Shown: positions 17,236 through 28,316 of the stretch, in pieces
Numbering within the stretch: position 1 is the first letter of the stretch
Layout of the letters: every line of letters begins with the position of its first letter
From: Thermoplasmatales archaeon
GTDB lineage: Archaea > Thermoplasmatota > E2 > DHVEG-1
Length of the DNA stretch: 52,479 nt
NCBI GenBank assembly: GCA_030672305.1
Contig: DAOVGR010000023.1
Coordinates: 1 to 52,479 of the forward strand
Reading direction: 5' to 3'
The notes under the pieces: model-generated
What the model was told of the DNA's origin: nothing
Databases searched by the model: none
What the model saw: the letters and a program-made list of their open reading frames with translations, nothing else
Translations under genes and position numbers: made by a program

Positions 17236-18048
17236 CTAGAATATTATGAAAACAGTTAGTGCACCTGCAATAATTGGTTGATGTATTAAATAAATAATTA
17301 GAGAATGCTGACCGCACCATTGAAATATTTTTATTGGTCTGTATCTGGAAAGATCAGGCATGCGGAATTTTCTTTTATTTCCAGAATATAAACAATCCCC
17401 AACTATTATTCCTAACAGACAAATTCCAAACCAGGGTAGTAGGGGGAAGTAGTCAATCGTGTAACTCCCAACATTTGTTGGGTGAAGTCCTAATACAAGA
17501 TGAAATATTGTTGGATTTTCAATGTTATATCCTGCAACAACTAAGCTAGCAAAAAGAATTATTACTACAAACAGTAGATTGTATTTTCGATATTTTAGAA
17601 ATGGAGCGCTTAAAATCACTGATAGACCGATGCAATGCAAGACACCAAAAAATATTGGTTTTTCTGGTATGAAAAATAATGTGAGAATCGTAAAAATCAT
17701 ACCTAAACCAAGTATTTTCAATCCTCTAAATATAAGACGTTCATAGTATTTTTTTTCATCCTTTATTGTCATACTTTCTATTTTCTTTTTACCTACTACT
17801 AGACTAATGCCCACTAATAAGAAGAACATAGGTTGAACAGTAATTTGTAAAAAAGAATAAATTCCACTATTCATTGGCACCAATCCAAAGTAATCCAAAT
17901 CCCAAAGAAAATGACCAAAAATCATTAAAATAATTGCAAGCCCTCTTAGCATATCTATTTCAATGAATCTTTGAGAGCTAGGGGAATGAATAATCTTTTT
18001 CTTTAGACTTTCTAAGTTCAATAGATCACCTTTGTTTTTTACATCCAT
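17236..18048 (-). CDS. DUF1624/heparan-alpha-glucosaminide acetyltransferase-like membrane protein
   Basis: 270 residues with about eight membrane helices. RFIEIDMLRGLAIILMIFGHFLWDLDYFG is recognisable as the N-terminal motif of DUF1624/acyltransferase-3-like proteins, with the conserved Arg-Gly and membrane His (shown in part: LRGLAIILMIFGH). These enzymes transfer acyl groups from the cytoplasm to sugars or lipids across the membrane; the substrate here is unknown. The listed start is ATG 18048, but SD GGTGATC inside the frame precedes TTG at codon 10 (18021) with the spacing seen elsewhere, so the shorter start is likely. Confidence 0.7.
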   Translation of the reverse strand: MDVKNKGDLLNLESLKKKIIHSPSSQRFIEIDMLRGLAIILMIFGHFLWDLDYFGLVPMNSGIYSFLQITVQPMFFLLVGISLVVGKKKIESMTIKDEKKYYERLIFRGLKILGLGMIFTILTLFFIPEKPIFFGVLHCIGLSVILSAPFLKYRKYNLLFVVIILFASLVVAGYNIENPTIFHLVLGLHPTNVGSYTIDYFPLLPWFGICLLGIIVGDCLYSGNKRKFRMPDLSRYRPIKIFQWCGQHSLIIYLIHQPIIAGALTVFIIF

Positions 18049-18160
18049 CTATTATATCGTGACATATTGTGCCTTGCTAACTTTTAACAATAATAATATA
18101 AAAAGATAACGTGTTAAAATGTCAAAAAAAGAAAATTACAAAAATAGAAATATCGCTTTA

Positions 18161-19600
18161 TTATAAAGCTAGTTCCCCTTTTCTTAAAGCTTCAACAGGT
18201 GATAGCATTGAAGCTTTTTTTGCAGGTAACGCAGCAGCAATTACCGCTAGTATTACAGGTAAAGCTATTGCAATCAAAATAGTCAGCCAATTTATAATAA
18301 AATCAACTTTCAATTGAGTGCCTGCTATAAACTCAACACTTAGGCCATAAAAATTTACAAGTTGCATGACTATAATAGATATAATTATCCCAAGAATTCC
18401 TGCAATAAAACCTATTATTAAACCTTGGAATAAATAAATTTTAAAAATTACTCTATCACGTGCTCCAAAAGCTTTTAGAGATCCAATTTCTCTAGTTTTT
18501 CGCATAATAATCGAATCCATTACATATTTTATTGCAGCCCCACATAATAAAAGAGTTACACCGATGCTCCCCCATAACATAATCGTTACAACATCTTGCA
18601 TTGAACCAGCAATATATATCAAGAAATCATGCCAACTATAAACTTTTAAAAAAGGGACAAAACCGATAACCTCCTCCTTAACACTTTCTGAATGTCCAAT
18701 AGGATCCAGTTTATGTAATGGGTCTGGTGCTCTAATTAAAACCGCATCCCCTCTGTCAGGATCGATATCAATTGGATTATACCCTCGAAATGTACCAACT
18801 CCAGGAATATGCCAGTCTTTCCCAGTAATTTGGCCATATCTTTTAATCTCTCGAAGAGAATCAGCATGCATAAACCACACCAAAGCATCTAAAGTTGGTG
18901 TCCCACTTTCATAAAGCCCAATTACCTTAACAGTCACAGTTGCATAGCTTTTTTCTTTGCCTGAGACACTTAACGTGATTTGGAATTCTTTGCCGATATC
19001 TACTGAAGGATGAATTTTTGCAGCAGTAGAACCAACAACTATTGGGTATGGTTCCTCATATTCCCTTAGTTTTTCCCCTGCACCATAGGAAAAATCAGGC
19101 AAACCACCCGGTCCTTTTATTTCAATGTATAAAGGAGTATGACCTCTTAAAATTGGATCGTCATCTCTAAAAAATCTTCCTTGAACAATTTTACCAGCTA
19201 TCCCAGAAATATAACCCTCTTTTAAAGGATCAATTCCCTGAATGCCACATCCATCAATTACTTCTCCTTCTTCACCTAAACCATACGTTCCTTGTGCCGT
19301 AACTCTAATGCTTGCCTTATAGCCCGGAAGATCTCGCTCTATTCTTCTAGCAATTTCCCCTGCATTTTTTAATTCACTTTCAGTGCCATATAAATCCCTA
19401 ATATTGCTGCTCTCATCAACAATAATTGCATCCGCTGTAACAAGCTTTGTGGTATCATCTACAACTTGCATCATATAATTTAAATAAGCATTTTCAAGCA
19501 TGAAAGAGGTCATGGTTAGAGCTATAACAAGAATAATTATTGCATAAATTCGTTTATGGTCCTTTAATTCCCCAAAGGCAAGATGACCACTAACTCCCAG
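18161..19600 (-). CDS. ABC transporter permease, FtsX/MacB type
   Basis: About 479 residues. N-terminal membrane helix, a large extracytoplasmic (MacB periplasmic core-like) domain, then three C-terminal helices ending PAKKASMLSPVEALRKG, diagnostic of FtsX-like permeases. The first ATG of the frame is at 19513, inside the region that encodes the first helix. In-frame upstream codons read LAFGELKDHKRIYAIIILVI, clearly the missing N-terminus. The only position fitting the SD (GGGGGGAG) is CTG 19598-19600, giving an 11-base overlap with the ATPase gene. Such pairs act as lipoprotein or antibiotic exporters or mechanotransducers; the cargo is unknown. Confidence 0.8.
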   Translation of the reverse strand: MGVSGHLAFGELKDHKRIYAIIILVIALTMTSFMLENAYLNYMMQVVDDTTKLVTADAIIVDESSNIRDLYGTESELKNAGEIARRIERDLPGYKASIRVTAQGTYGLGEEGEVIDGCGIQGIDPLKEGYISGIAGKIVQGRFFRDDDPILRGHTPLYIEIKGPGGLPDFSYGAGEKLREYEEPYPIVVGSTAAKIHPSVDIGKEFQITLSVSGKEKSYATVTVKVIGLYESGTPTLDALVWFMHADSLREIKRYGQITGKDWHIPGVGTFRGYNPIDIDPDRGDAVLIRAPDPLHKLDPIGHSESVKEEVIGFVPFLKVYSWHDFLIYIAGSMQDVVTIMLWGSIGVTLLLCGAAIKYVMDSIIMRKTREIGSLKAFGARDRVIFKIYLFQGLIIGFIAGILGIIISIIVMQLVNFYGLSVEFIAGTQLKVDFIINWLTILIAIALPVILAVIAAALPAKKASMLSPVEALRKGELAL

Positions 19601-20357
19601 AACGCTCCCCCCTCTTATTTTTAGGAAGTTTTTTTAGCACTTTTTTAAAACTATTTAACTTGCCCTTGGTGTCACCAACTATGCTTCCATCTTTTAAAAC
19701 AAGTGTTCTTTTTCCATAGCTAGCTATATACATATCATGAGATACAAAAACAGATGTTACATTCCTATTTTTATTAACTTTTACAAGTAACCCCATTATT
19801 TCTTCACTACTATCAGTATCCAAAGCACCAGTGGGTTCGTCAGCTAGAATTAAAATTGGATCATTTATCAAGGACCGAGCAATGGCAACTCTTTGTTGTT
19901 CACCACCAGAAAGATGAATCCCCTTATGGTTTACTCTATGGTGAATTCCTACTTCTTTTAACAACTCCTTTGCCCTTCTTTCTAAAAAAACAGGATCTTT
20001 TTGCATTATTAATCCGGGTAAAATTACATTTTCTAAAACACTTAAACGAGGTATCAAATTATAATTTTGAAATACAAAACCAAGTTTAGATCCTCTAAAC
20101 ATTGCAACTTCTTTACCACTTATCTCTGAGGTATTTTTACCCTCAATATATACATTGCCTGTTGTAGGGCGATCTAATAAACCCATACAATGAAGAAGTG
20201 TAGATTTTCCACAACCTGAGGGGCCAATTATAGAAACAAACTCACCAGGATATATCTTTAATGAAACCTGGTTTAGTGCATTTACTACAACGCCATACTC
20301 GTCATACTTTTTAGTAATATTTTCAAGCATGATGATAGGATTTTTCATTTTACCCAT
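19590..20357 (-). CDS. ABC transporter ATP-binding protein, LolD/MacB type
   Basis: 255 residues. Walker A GPSGCGKS at 45-52, Q-loop FQNYNL, signature LSGGEQQR, Walker [14 protein letters not shown], and H-loop VSHDMY. The PTGALDT element and [16 protein letters not shown] are characteristic of the LolD/MacB/DevA group that pairs with FtsX-type permeases. The tail is short and basic. It powers the permease encoded immediately downstream on the same strand, with which it overlaps. Confidence 0.93.
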   Translation of the reverse strand: MGKMKNPIIMLENITKKYDEYGVVVNALNQVSLKIYPGEFVSIIGPSGCGKSTLLHCMGLLDRPTTGNVYIEGKNTSEISGKEVAMFRGSKLGFVFQNYNLIPRLSVLENVILPGLIMQKDPVFLERRAKELLKEVGIHHRVNHKGIHLSGGEQQRVAIARSLINDPILILADEPTGALDTDSSEEIMGLLVKVNKNRNVTSVFVSHDMYIASYGKRTLVLKDGSIVGDTKGKLNSFKKVLKKLPKNKRGERSGS

Positions 20358-20441
20358 AGCTGATTAAGGCTAAGAAGAGACAACTAATATAAATAATTAA
20401 TGATAAATAATATTAAAAAAATTAAAAAAGAATATCTTAAT

Positions 20442-20726
20442 TTATCCTACATAATGTGATATTCCTTTATAATCGTCCTTAGTCTGATTTTCTTTTGCAT
20501 CTAATATATCGATTAGAAGAATTACATGCAACGGTATAATTCTTATTTTCTCTGCCATTTTCCCGTGACTTTTATTCAGCTCCATCAAAAGACCTGTTTC
20601 GTCAACACCTATAGAAATAAAGCCCTTAAACATACCTTCAGTTTCAAGAACACTATCCCTTGCGCCTAAAGAAGTGATTTTATAAGTAGAACCTTCTGTT
20701 AACTCCATCTTTTTTTCAGCTATCAT
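20442..20726 (-). CDS. Conserved archaeal small beta-rich protein
   Basis: 94 residues. Strand pattern and motifs (GSTYKITSLGARDSVLETEG, then FKGFISIGVDETGLLM, then IRIIPLHVILLIDIL; each shown in short form) resemble small archaeal Sm-like beta-barrel hypotheticals. Its ATG overlaps the stop of the HTH gene by four bases (ATGA), so the two are translationally coupled and probably act together. No enzymatic motif is visible. Confidence 0.6.
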   Translation of the reverse strand: MIAEKKMELTEGSTYKITSLGARDSVLETEGMFKGFISIGVDETGLLMELNKSHGKMAEKIRIIPLHVILLIDILDAKENQTKDDYKGISHYVG

Positions 20727-21169
20727 TCAACACCCTTCCTTTGTTTGTCAATGAGTTTTTGCAAATGTTCAACAGTCTTACTATAATTTTCTATTGCTAC
20801 TTTTAGATGGGCTTCAACAAAATTCCAGGCTTTTTGGATATTTCCATATCTCAAACGATATGCTTTCTTATTCTGTTGAGAACTGTCATCAAAAATCTGA
20901 ATTTCTTCCAAAATATCAAATCCTTTGAGTTTGTTAAGATGTCTATAAACTGTAGGTTTTGAAGTATTGAGCTTTGTTGAAATTTCATCAACAAACCATG
21001 CTTTTGATGGATGCTTTAAAAAGAATTCTGCAAATATATTATAGGGAATATCTGGATCTGCACCTTTTGATATATAACCAATTTGCTCAAAGAATTGTCT
21101 GGCAACAACATCTGGATCTTCTTCACCTACTAATGGCGTGTTACTAACAATTTGCATCTCAAACCTCAT
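20723..21169 (-). CDS. ArsR-type winged-helix regulator
   Basis: 148 residues from ATG 21169, chosen because AGGTG lies six bases upstream; the frame remains open to 21196. The wHTH lies at about residues 45-110: an AEFFLKHPSKAWFVDEIS helix, then LNTSKPTVYRHLNKLKG as recognition helix. A helical C-terminus (WNFVEAHLKVAIENY, HLQKLIDKQRK) suggests coiled-coil dimerisation. It is coupled by ATGA overlap to the small beta protein downstream. Target genes may include the ABC exporter further downstream, but nothing in the sequence proves that. Confidence 0.8.
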   Translation of the reverse strand: MRFEMQIVSNTPLVGEEDPDVVARQFFEQIGYISKGADPDIPYNIFAEFFLKHPSKAWFVDEISTKLNTSKPTVYRHLNKLKGFDILEEIQIFDDSSQQNKKAYRLRYGNIQKAWNFVEAHLKVAIENYSKTVEHLQKLIDKQRKGVE

Positions 21170-21266
21170 AAAAAACACCTCATAAATGAGTATCATTTTT
21201 TGATTTATAAGATTTGCTTAACTATGAGAAGGAAAAGTAATAATTCGGTATAGACTGCGCTTTAAA

Positions 21267-22604
21267 TTATAGAACGGGAAGATACTTATCTATCTCCCAT
21301 TTAGTAATCTGAGTTCTATATTGTTCCCATTCATTTTGTTTAACATGTAGAAAACTATTATATATATGCTCTCCAAGAGTATCCTTTAATAGCTCACTTT
21401 CTTCCATTAAAGATAATGCATGTCCAAGACTTTCAGGTAAATGATGGATGTTGTATTTTTCTTTTTCTTTATCTGATAATAGATAGATATTCTTTTCAAC
21501 GGGTGGTGGAGGATCGATTTTATCTTCAATACCCTTTAATCCTGCAGCTAGCATTACTGCGAATTGTAAATATGGATTTCCAGATAAATCAGGGCTCCTA
21601 AGCTCACATCGGGTACTATTACCACGTCCAGTTGGTATTCGAATTAGTGCGCTTCTATTTCTGCAAGCCCATGAAATATACGTTGGTGCCTCGAAGCCTG
21701 GAACTAATCTCTTATATGAATTTATTGTAGGATTTAGAATAACAGTTATCTCCTTAATGTATTTGATTAATCCTCCTAAAAAATTCTTTGCTAAGGGGCT
21801 TAATAAATTTTTATCTTTTAAGTCATGAAAAGCATTTTTACCATCGAGTTTAAAAAGAGACAAATGGGTATGCATTCCTGAACCATTTAGACCAAATATT
21901 GGTTTGGGCATAAATGATGCATGAAGATTGTGTGTCCTAGCGATAACTTTTGTAACATATTTTAACGTAATCACCCTATCGGCAACAGTTAGAGCATCAG
22001 CATAACTGAAATTTATTTCATGCTGTCCACTTGAAGCTTCATGATGAGAAGTATATGTATTTATTCCTAGAGCCTCCAATGCTATTGATATATCTGCACG
22101 AACACCCTCTGCAAGATCACGGTGAGATAAATCAAAATAACCCGCTGCATCATTTGGAATTAATGAATTTTTATCCCCCTCTTTTTTAAATAAAAAGAAT
22201 TCACATTCAGGGCCAGTGTTATAGATATAACCTAAATCTCTTGCTTTTTTTTGTGCTCGTTCAAGAATATATTTAGAGTCGCCTAGGAATCGTCTGCCGT
22301 TTGGTTCATATATATCGCAATTTAGTTTTGCAGTTTTTCTTTTTTCAATTTCTTCTGGTAGAATTACAAAACTTTTTGAATCAGGTTTAGCAATTTTATC
22401 TGATTCTTCTATTGTAGCGTAACCTGCAATTGAAGATGCATCAAAGGGTATGCCATCATCTAATGCTTCTTCAAGTCTGCTTGGAGGTATAACAATGTTT
22501 TTAGGCATACCAAGAATATCTACAAACTGCAAACGAATAAAGAATACTTTTTCTTTTTTTACAATATTTAAAACATCTTCTTTTGTGAAATTTTTATTCT
22601 CCAT
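21267..22604 (-). CDS. glnA: Glutamine synthetase, type I
   Basis: 445 residues. It makes glutamine from glutamate, ammonia and ATP in the cytoplasm as a dodecamer. Motifs: N-terminal beta-grasp FIRLQFVDILGMPKN; DGIPFDASSIAGY; metal-binding GPECEFFLF; HHEASSGQHEINF; GSGMHTHLSL (ATP/metal); and NRSALIRIPTGRG (Arg flap and substrate). The length is that of the GSI-alpha subtype, without the ~25-residue insertion of GSI-beta. The NLYDLPPEE adenylylation context is absent (KNIYLLSDKE), so covalent regulation is unlikely. It is divergent from the glutamate dehydrogenase gene across 225 bases containing a palindrome. Confidence 0.95.
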   Translation of the reverse strand: MENKNFTKEDVLNIVKKEKVFFIRLQFVDILGMPKNIVIPPSRLEEALDDGIPFDASSIAGYATIEESDKIAKPDSKSFVILPEEIEKRKTAKLNCDIYEPNGRRFLGDSKYILERAQKKARDLGYIYNTGPECEFFLFKKEGDKNSLIPNDAAGYFDLSHRDLAEGVRADISIALEALGINTYTSHHEASSGQHEINFSYADALTVADRVITLKYVTKVIARTHNLHASFMPKPIFGLNGSGMHTHLSLFKLDGKNAFHDLKDKNLLSPLAKNFLGGLIKYIKEITVILNPTINSYKRLVPGFEAPTYISWACRNRSALIRIPTGRGNSTRCELRSPDLSGNPYLQFAVMLAAGLKGIEDKIDPPPPVEKNIYLLSDKEKEKYNIHHLPESLGHALSLMEESELLKDTLGEHIYNSFLHVKQNEWEQYRTQITKWEIDKYLPVL

Positions 22605-22647
22605 CAGACTTTCCCACCTCGTAAAAAATTAAATAAAATTTTGTAAT

Positions 22648-22657
22648 ATGTATACAT
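22648..22657. promoter_or_regulatory. ATGTATACAT palindrome between glnA and gdhA
   Basis: A perfect 10-bp palindrome flanked by TAAT and TATTA, 44 bases before the glnA start and 170 before gdhA. It could be a binding site for a nitrogen regulator controlling one or both divergent genes. No regulator gene is adjacent, and AT-rich palindromes of this size arise by chance. Confidence 0.25.
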
Positions 22658-22805
22658 TATTAATATTAAATAATTACTTGATTTAGTAAATTTTGTTTAA
22701 AAAATCTAATTTTGTTTATTGTCTTCTATTGAAAAATCGAAGTTCTATGTTAAAAATTGACCTTTCTGATAATAAACTTTTAATAAGGGATGTTGATACG
22801 GTTGA

Positions 22806-24167
<1,362 letters not shown>

Positions 24168-24236
24168 ATAAAGATCCCTTTTCATTCCATATTATGCAAA
24201 AATTATAATATCATAGCTCCTTATTGAAAGAGTATC

Positions 24237-27200
24237 ATGAAAGACATAGACTCATGTTTTGATTTCTTAAAAATTCCAAAAGATCCAGATACAGAATTTG
24301 AACTTAAAAAACAAACTTACCATCTTTTAATGCCTTTCAAAGTGAGAGATATTCTAATAGTTTCAAGTTTATATGATGCTTTTGTGATTGAAGAAGAAGG
24401 TTTAATTTCTGAGCTAGTTATTGGGCAATATCGTCATCATCTTTTGAGCCAACCTCCTCGTGTAACACGTGTAATAGCTGGAAAAGAGGCTCTCTTAAGA
24501 GCTAAGGATTGCCATTATGATTTAGTTATAACAATGTCAAAAAATATTGGGATGGATCCATTTGACTTTGGTAAAAAAATTAAAAAATTAATCCCAGACT
24601 TACCCGTTATTATTTTAGCGACTGATATAGCAGATCTTGATATAATTGAAAACAAGGAAACTGAAAAAGGAATTGATAAAGTATATTATTGGACAGGAGA
24701 CTCGACACTTTTTCTTGCTATTATTAAAAATGTTGAGGATAGTATTAATGCAAAGTATGATACAAAAAATGGAAACGTCCGTGTTATTATAATGGTAGAA
24801 GACACAGTACATCATTACTCAATGCTTTTACCAATAATCTATACAGAACTTGTTGAGCAAACAAGGCGATCTCTTTCTGAGGATTTAAATGAAATGCAAA
24901 GACTAATTAGAAGAAGAGCAAGACCAAAAATATTGCTAGCTCAAACTTATGAAGAAGCCGTGGAACTATATGATAAATATAAGGATTATGCTCTTGGTGT
25001 TATTACAGATATTGAATTCAAATGCAAAGATAAAATAGATAAAGAGGCAGGTTTTAAATTAGCTAATCAAATCAGAAATGAGTCAAAATTTCTTCCAATT
25101 CTAATGCAGTCATCAAAACCAGAAAATAAAACAAAAGCTGAAAATATAGGATCTTATTTTTTAGATAAAAACTCACCAACTCTAATTCAAGATTTTCATC
25201 ATTTCGTAATTGAGCATCTTGGTTTTGGAGATTTTGTTTTTTTAAAACCTAAGAAAAAAAGTAAGGGGAAAATAGGAATTGATGAATTTCATAAAGAAAC
25301 TGTTGAAATTGCTCGTGCATCAAATATGAAGGAATTCGAAAAAATCCTGAAAAAAGTCCCTATCGAATCAATAAGATTTCATTCAGATAGAAATGATTTT
25401 TCTAATTGGTTAATGGGGCGCTGTGAGTTTAAACTCGCGATGAAATTAAGACCTATGAAAGCATCTGATTTTACAGATTTAAATGAAGTAAGAAAACGTA
25501 TTATTACAATGTTTAATGAAAGTCGTAGAGAAAGACAACTTGGTGTTATTACTGATTTTCCTAATCAAAAATTCGAATTTGATGAATCTTTCACGAGAAT
25601 TAGAGGAGATTCTCTTGGAGGTAAAGGTCGTGGAATTGCATTTATAAGATCACTTCTTGCCATATATGATTTAAATAAAAAATATCCTGGAATTAACATT
25701 ACTGTACCAAGCACCATTGTGATTGGTACACTAGAATTTGATAAATTCATCGAAGAAAATAATTTAAAAAAAATTGTGAACAAAGAAAACATCACTGATG
25801 AAGAAATTGCTAAAGCATTTATGAAAGGAAAGATTAGGGGCGAACTAAAACAAGATCTCACGGATATTCTTAAGCACTATAAATCACCTATTGCTGTCCG
25901 CTCATCAAGTCTTCTTGAGGACTCTCAAAGTAGACCTTTCGCTGGAATTTATTCAACGTATATGTTGCCGAATAATCATAAGAATGATGCTATTAGGCTA
26001 AATCAACTATGCCAAGCAATTAAACTAATTTATGCATCGGTATTCTTTTTAGAGCCAAAAATCTACATCGAGTCAACATCCTCAAAAATTGAAGAAGAAA
26101 AAATGGCGATAGTAATTCAAGATATCATAGGAAAAGATTACGGAGGAAGATTTTATCCCACTTTCTCTGGTGTTGCTCAATCATATAATTTTTATCCTGT
26201 TGGTCATCAAACATTTGAAGATGGAATAGCAACTGTTGCTGTAGGTCTTGGCAAAACTGTTGTCGGAGGTGGTAAGGCTCTTAGATTTTGTCCTCGATAT
26301 CCAGAAAATATAACTGAATTTTCCTCACCAAAATCAATATTTGAAAATGCCCAAAGAGAACTTTTCGTTTTAGATACATCAAAGAAAATATTTAAGTTGA
26401 ACGATAAAGAAGATATAAATTTGAATAAGTTAAATGTCGAGGAAATTAAAGAAGATGGCACTCTCGAAAACCTTGTTAGTACATTTGATAAAAACGATGG
26501 CATGATTAGAGATGAATTATCTGGCACTGGCCCAAATCTTGTTACTTTTTCTGGAATTTTAAAATATGAAACATTTCCATTATCCTCAATTCTTAAAGAC
26601 ATTTTAGAAATTGGACAAAAAGGAATGGGGTGCGCGATTGAAATCGAATTTGCAGTAGATCTTAATCAAAATAGCAACACCCCAGCTACTTTTTCAATAC
26701 TACAACTCAGACCTTTAGTGCCATCACATGAACAATCGCATATTTCATGGGATGACGATATTGATTTAAAAAACGTTTTTATTAAGTCAGACAGAGCTTT
26801 GGGAAATGGTTTGGTAAAAGCTATAAAAAATATTATTTATATCAAACCAGAAACATTTGAATCAACAAAAACTATCGAGATAGCAGATGAAATAGATAAG
26901 ATAAATAAGAATTTGACAGCAAAAAAACAACCTTATATTCTTATTGGCCCTGGCCGATGGGGGACAGAAGATAGATTTCTAGGGATCCCTGTTAAATGGA
27001 ATCAGATTTCTGGAGTTCGAGTAATGGTTGAAACAGGACTTGAAAATTTTAATATTGAACCTTCTCAAGGAAACCATTTCTTTCATAACATTACATCTAG
27101 AGGTATTGGTTATATCAATGTACCATTCAAATCAAAAATGAATTATATAGACTGGAAATGGATTAATGAAAAAAAACCAATTAAGACTTTAAAATATGTG

Positions 27201-27281
27201 AAACTCATACAACTTAAATCCTCATTAATAATTAAATTTGATGGTAGAAATGGTAGCGCTCTGATTGAAAAATCAAATTAA
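24237..27281 (+). CDS. Receiver-like/PEP-synthase N-terminal domain protein without phosphotransfer domain
   Basis: 1014 residues. The first ~370 residues contain two receiver-like (CheY-fold) units, e.g. DILIVSSLYDAF to LPVIILATD and a second ending FLPILMQSSKP. Residues about 450-870 match the ATP-binding domain of PEP synthase/pyruvate phosphate dikinase: GDSLGGKGRG near 457 and AVRSSSLLEDSQSRPFAGIYSTY near 553 (shown: AVRSSSLLED). A C-terminal region with GPGRWGTEDRF follows. The PEP-utilising His domain (TSHA) and the TIM barrel are missing, so it cannot make PEP alone. Similar large proteins occur in Bacteroidetes and some archaea and are often annotated PEP synthase. A phosphorylation or regulatory role is inferred. 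Confidence 0.75.
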   Translation: MKDIDSCFDFLKIPKDPDTEFELKKQTYHLLMPFKVRDILIVSSLYDAFVIEEEGLISELVIGQYRHHLLSQPPRVTRVIAGKEALLRAKDCHYDLVITMSKNIGMDPFDFGKKIKKLIPDLPVIILATDIADLDIIENKETEKGIDKVYYWTGDSTLFLAIIKNVEDSINAKYDTKNGNVRVIIMVEDTVHHYSMLLPIIYTELVEQTRRSLSEDLNEMQRLIRRRARPKILLAQTYEEAVELYDKYKDYALGVITDIEFKCKDKIDKEAGFKLANQIRNESKFLPILMQSSKPENKTKAENIGSYFLDKNSPTLIQDFHHFVIEHLGFGDFVFLKPKKKSKGKIGIDEFHKETVEIARASNMKEFEKILKKVPIESIRFHSDRNDFSNWLMGRCEFKLAMKLRPMKASDFTDLNEVRKRIITMFNESRRERQLGVITDFPNQKFEFDESFTRIRGDSLGGKGRGIAFIRSLLAIYDLNKKYPGINITVPSTIVIGTLEFDKFIEENNLKKIVNKENITDEEIAKAFMKGKIRGELKQDLTDILKHYKSPIAVRSSSLLEDSQSRPFAGIYSTYMLPNNHKNDAIRLNQLCQAIKLIYASVFFLEPKIYIESTSSKIEEEKMAIVIQDIIGKDYGGRFYPTFSGVAQSYNFYPVGHQTFEDGIATVAVGLGKTVVGGGKALRFCPRYPENITEFSSPKSIFENAQRELFVLDTSKKIFKLNDKEDINLNKLNVEEIKEDGTLENLVSTFDKNDGMIRDELSGTGPNLVTFSGILKYETFPLSSILKDILEIGQKGMGCAIEIEFAVDLNQNSNTPATFSILQLRPLVPSHEQSHISWDDDIDLKNVFIKSDRALGNGLVKAIKNIIYIKPETFESTKTIEIADEIDKINKNLTAKKQPYILIGPGRWGTEDRFLGIPVKWNQISGVRVMVETGLENFNIEPSQGNHFFHNITSRGIGYINVPFKSKMNYIDWKWINEKKPIKTLKYVKLIQLKSSLIIKFDGRNGSALIEKSN

Positions 27282-27294
27282 TAAATTGATATTT

Positions 27295-27819
27295 ATGAAA
27301 TATTGGCCAGTACCAAATAGTCATTCAAAAAAGATTCCTATTAAAGGAACTCCCGGTTCATTTTGGGAAGATCGTGGCGATAGGCGACATTGTGGTATTG
27401 ATATATATGCACCTGCGGGAAGTGAGGTTATGTCTATTGATGATGGAACTGTAATAGACATAGGCAGTTTTACAACTACAAATAAAATCCCATATTGGAA
27501 TAAGACCAAGTATGTTTTAATAAAGTGTCTAGATTTTTGTATATATAAGTATGCTGAATTGCAAAAAATAACGGTTAAACTTAATGAATTTGTAAAAGGT
27601 GGACAGTTAATTGGTTATGTTGGAACTGTTTTAAATTTTGATAAAATAACTAACAACTCTCCGCAATACATCCAAGAGATAAAGAAAAAAAGTATTGCAA
27701 GTATGTTACATTTGGAAGTATATAACTCAAAACCCAAGGTAACAAAAGAGTATTTAGGGGGGAATTTTTTCGGAAATAAAAAACCTGAAAATTTATTAAA
27801 TCCCAGTTACCAATTGTAA
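27295..27819 (+). CDS. M23/LytM-fold protein with incomplete metal site
   Basis: 174 residues from ATG 27295; an in-frame TTG at 27265 would overlap the previous gene. The LytM fold is recognisable: RRHCGIDIYAPAGSEVMSIDDGTV carries the HxxxD zinc ligands (short: RHCGIDIYAPAG), KGGQLIGYVG, and a terminal strand LHLEVY. The YAHL histidine is YAEL, and the first His of the HxH motif is Met (SMLHLEV). The site is therefore degenerate and peptidase activity doubtful. Archaea lack murein, so a binding or pseudo-enzyme role is likely. No signal peptide is seen. The stop of the preceding gene is 13 bases away, suggesting an operon with the PEP-synthase-like protein. Confidence 0.7.
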   Translation: MKYWPVPNSHSKKIPIKGTPGSFWEDRGDRRHCGIDIYAPAGSEVMSIDDGTVIDIGSFTTTNKIPYWNKTKYVLIKCLDFCIYKYAELQKITVKLNEFVKGGQLIGYVGTVLNFDKITNNSPQYIQEIKKKSIASMLHLEVYNSKPKVTKEYLGGNFFGNKKPENLLNPSYQL

Positions 27820-27861
27820 TTTTTTCTTTTTAGAAAATTATAATTTTTGTGAAAAACTAGT

Positions 27862-28152
27862 TTAACTCCTATATGGGGATTCAGAAATTTCAGTAGTTGT
27901 TATTGTATATCTACAATTAATATCTTCTAAAGTCTCATCGATTTTACAGATTAATTCTCTTAATAGTTTTTCATCAGGTTTTTTAGACCAATGAAATACA
28001 AAATCAAAATCTCCCATTGTTGTTTCACCAGATGGAATAATCCCTGAAGCAAGATTGCCATTTGAAATTGTTGGCAATTTTTCCGCTAATTCTAACAATT
28101 TTGTTATAGCTTTATCTAGTGGAGGTCCATATATTTTTATTTTACTTTCCAT
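27862..28152 (-). CDS. Hypothetical 96-aa protein
   Basis: I do not recognise the family. The 96-residue product is soluble and alpha/beta (begins MESKIKIYGPPLDKAITKLLEL, shown in part; ends ITTTEISESPYRS). GDFDFVFHWSKKPDEKLLRELI is amphipathic. It looks like a real archaeal gene by composition and clean boundaries, lying alone between the M23-like gene and the NuoE operon, both on the other strand. Confidence 0.55.
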   Translation of the reverse strand: MESKIKIYGPPLDKAITKLLELAEKLPTISNGNLASGIIPSGETTMGDFDFVFHWSKKPDEKLLRELICKIDETLEDINCRYTITTTEISESPYRS

Positions 28153-28316
28153 TTTTTCAATCTCATCTTCATTGTTGTAGTATAATTGTAATATCTTAAT
28201 TCTTTAAAGTTTTATCTTATATTTATTAAAAAGTAATAAACTTTGTAAGAAAACATTTATAGAGGAAGTATAATACCGCTTTACTATCATTGTTCTAGAT
28301 ATAGAGTTGATTTCTA

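Noticed and set aside
25565-25861. 98-aa minus-strand ORF
   Set aside because: Shadow of the PEP-synthase-like ATP domain.
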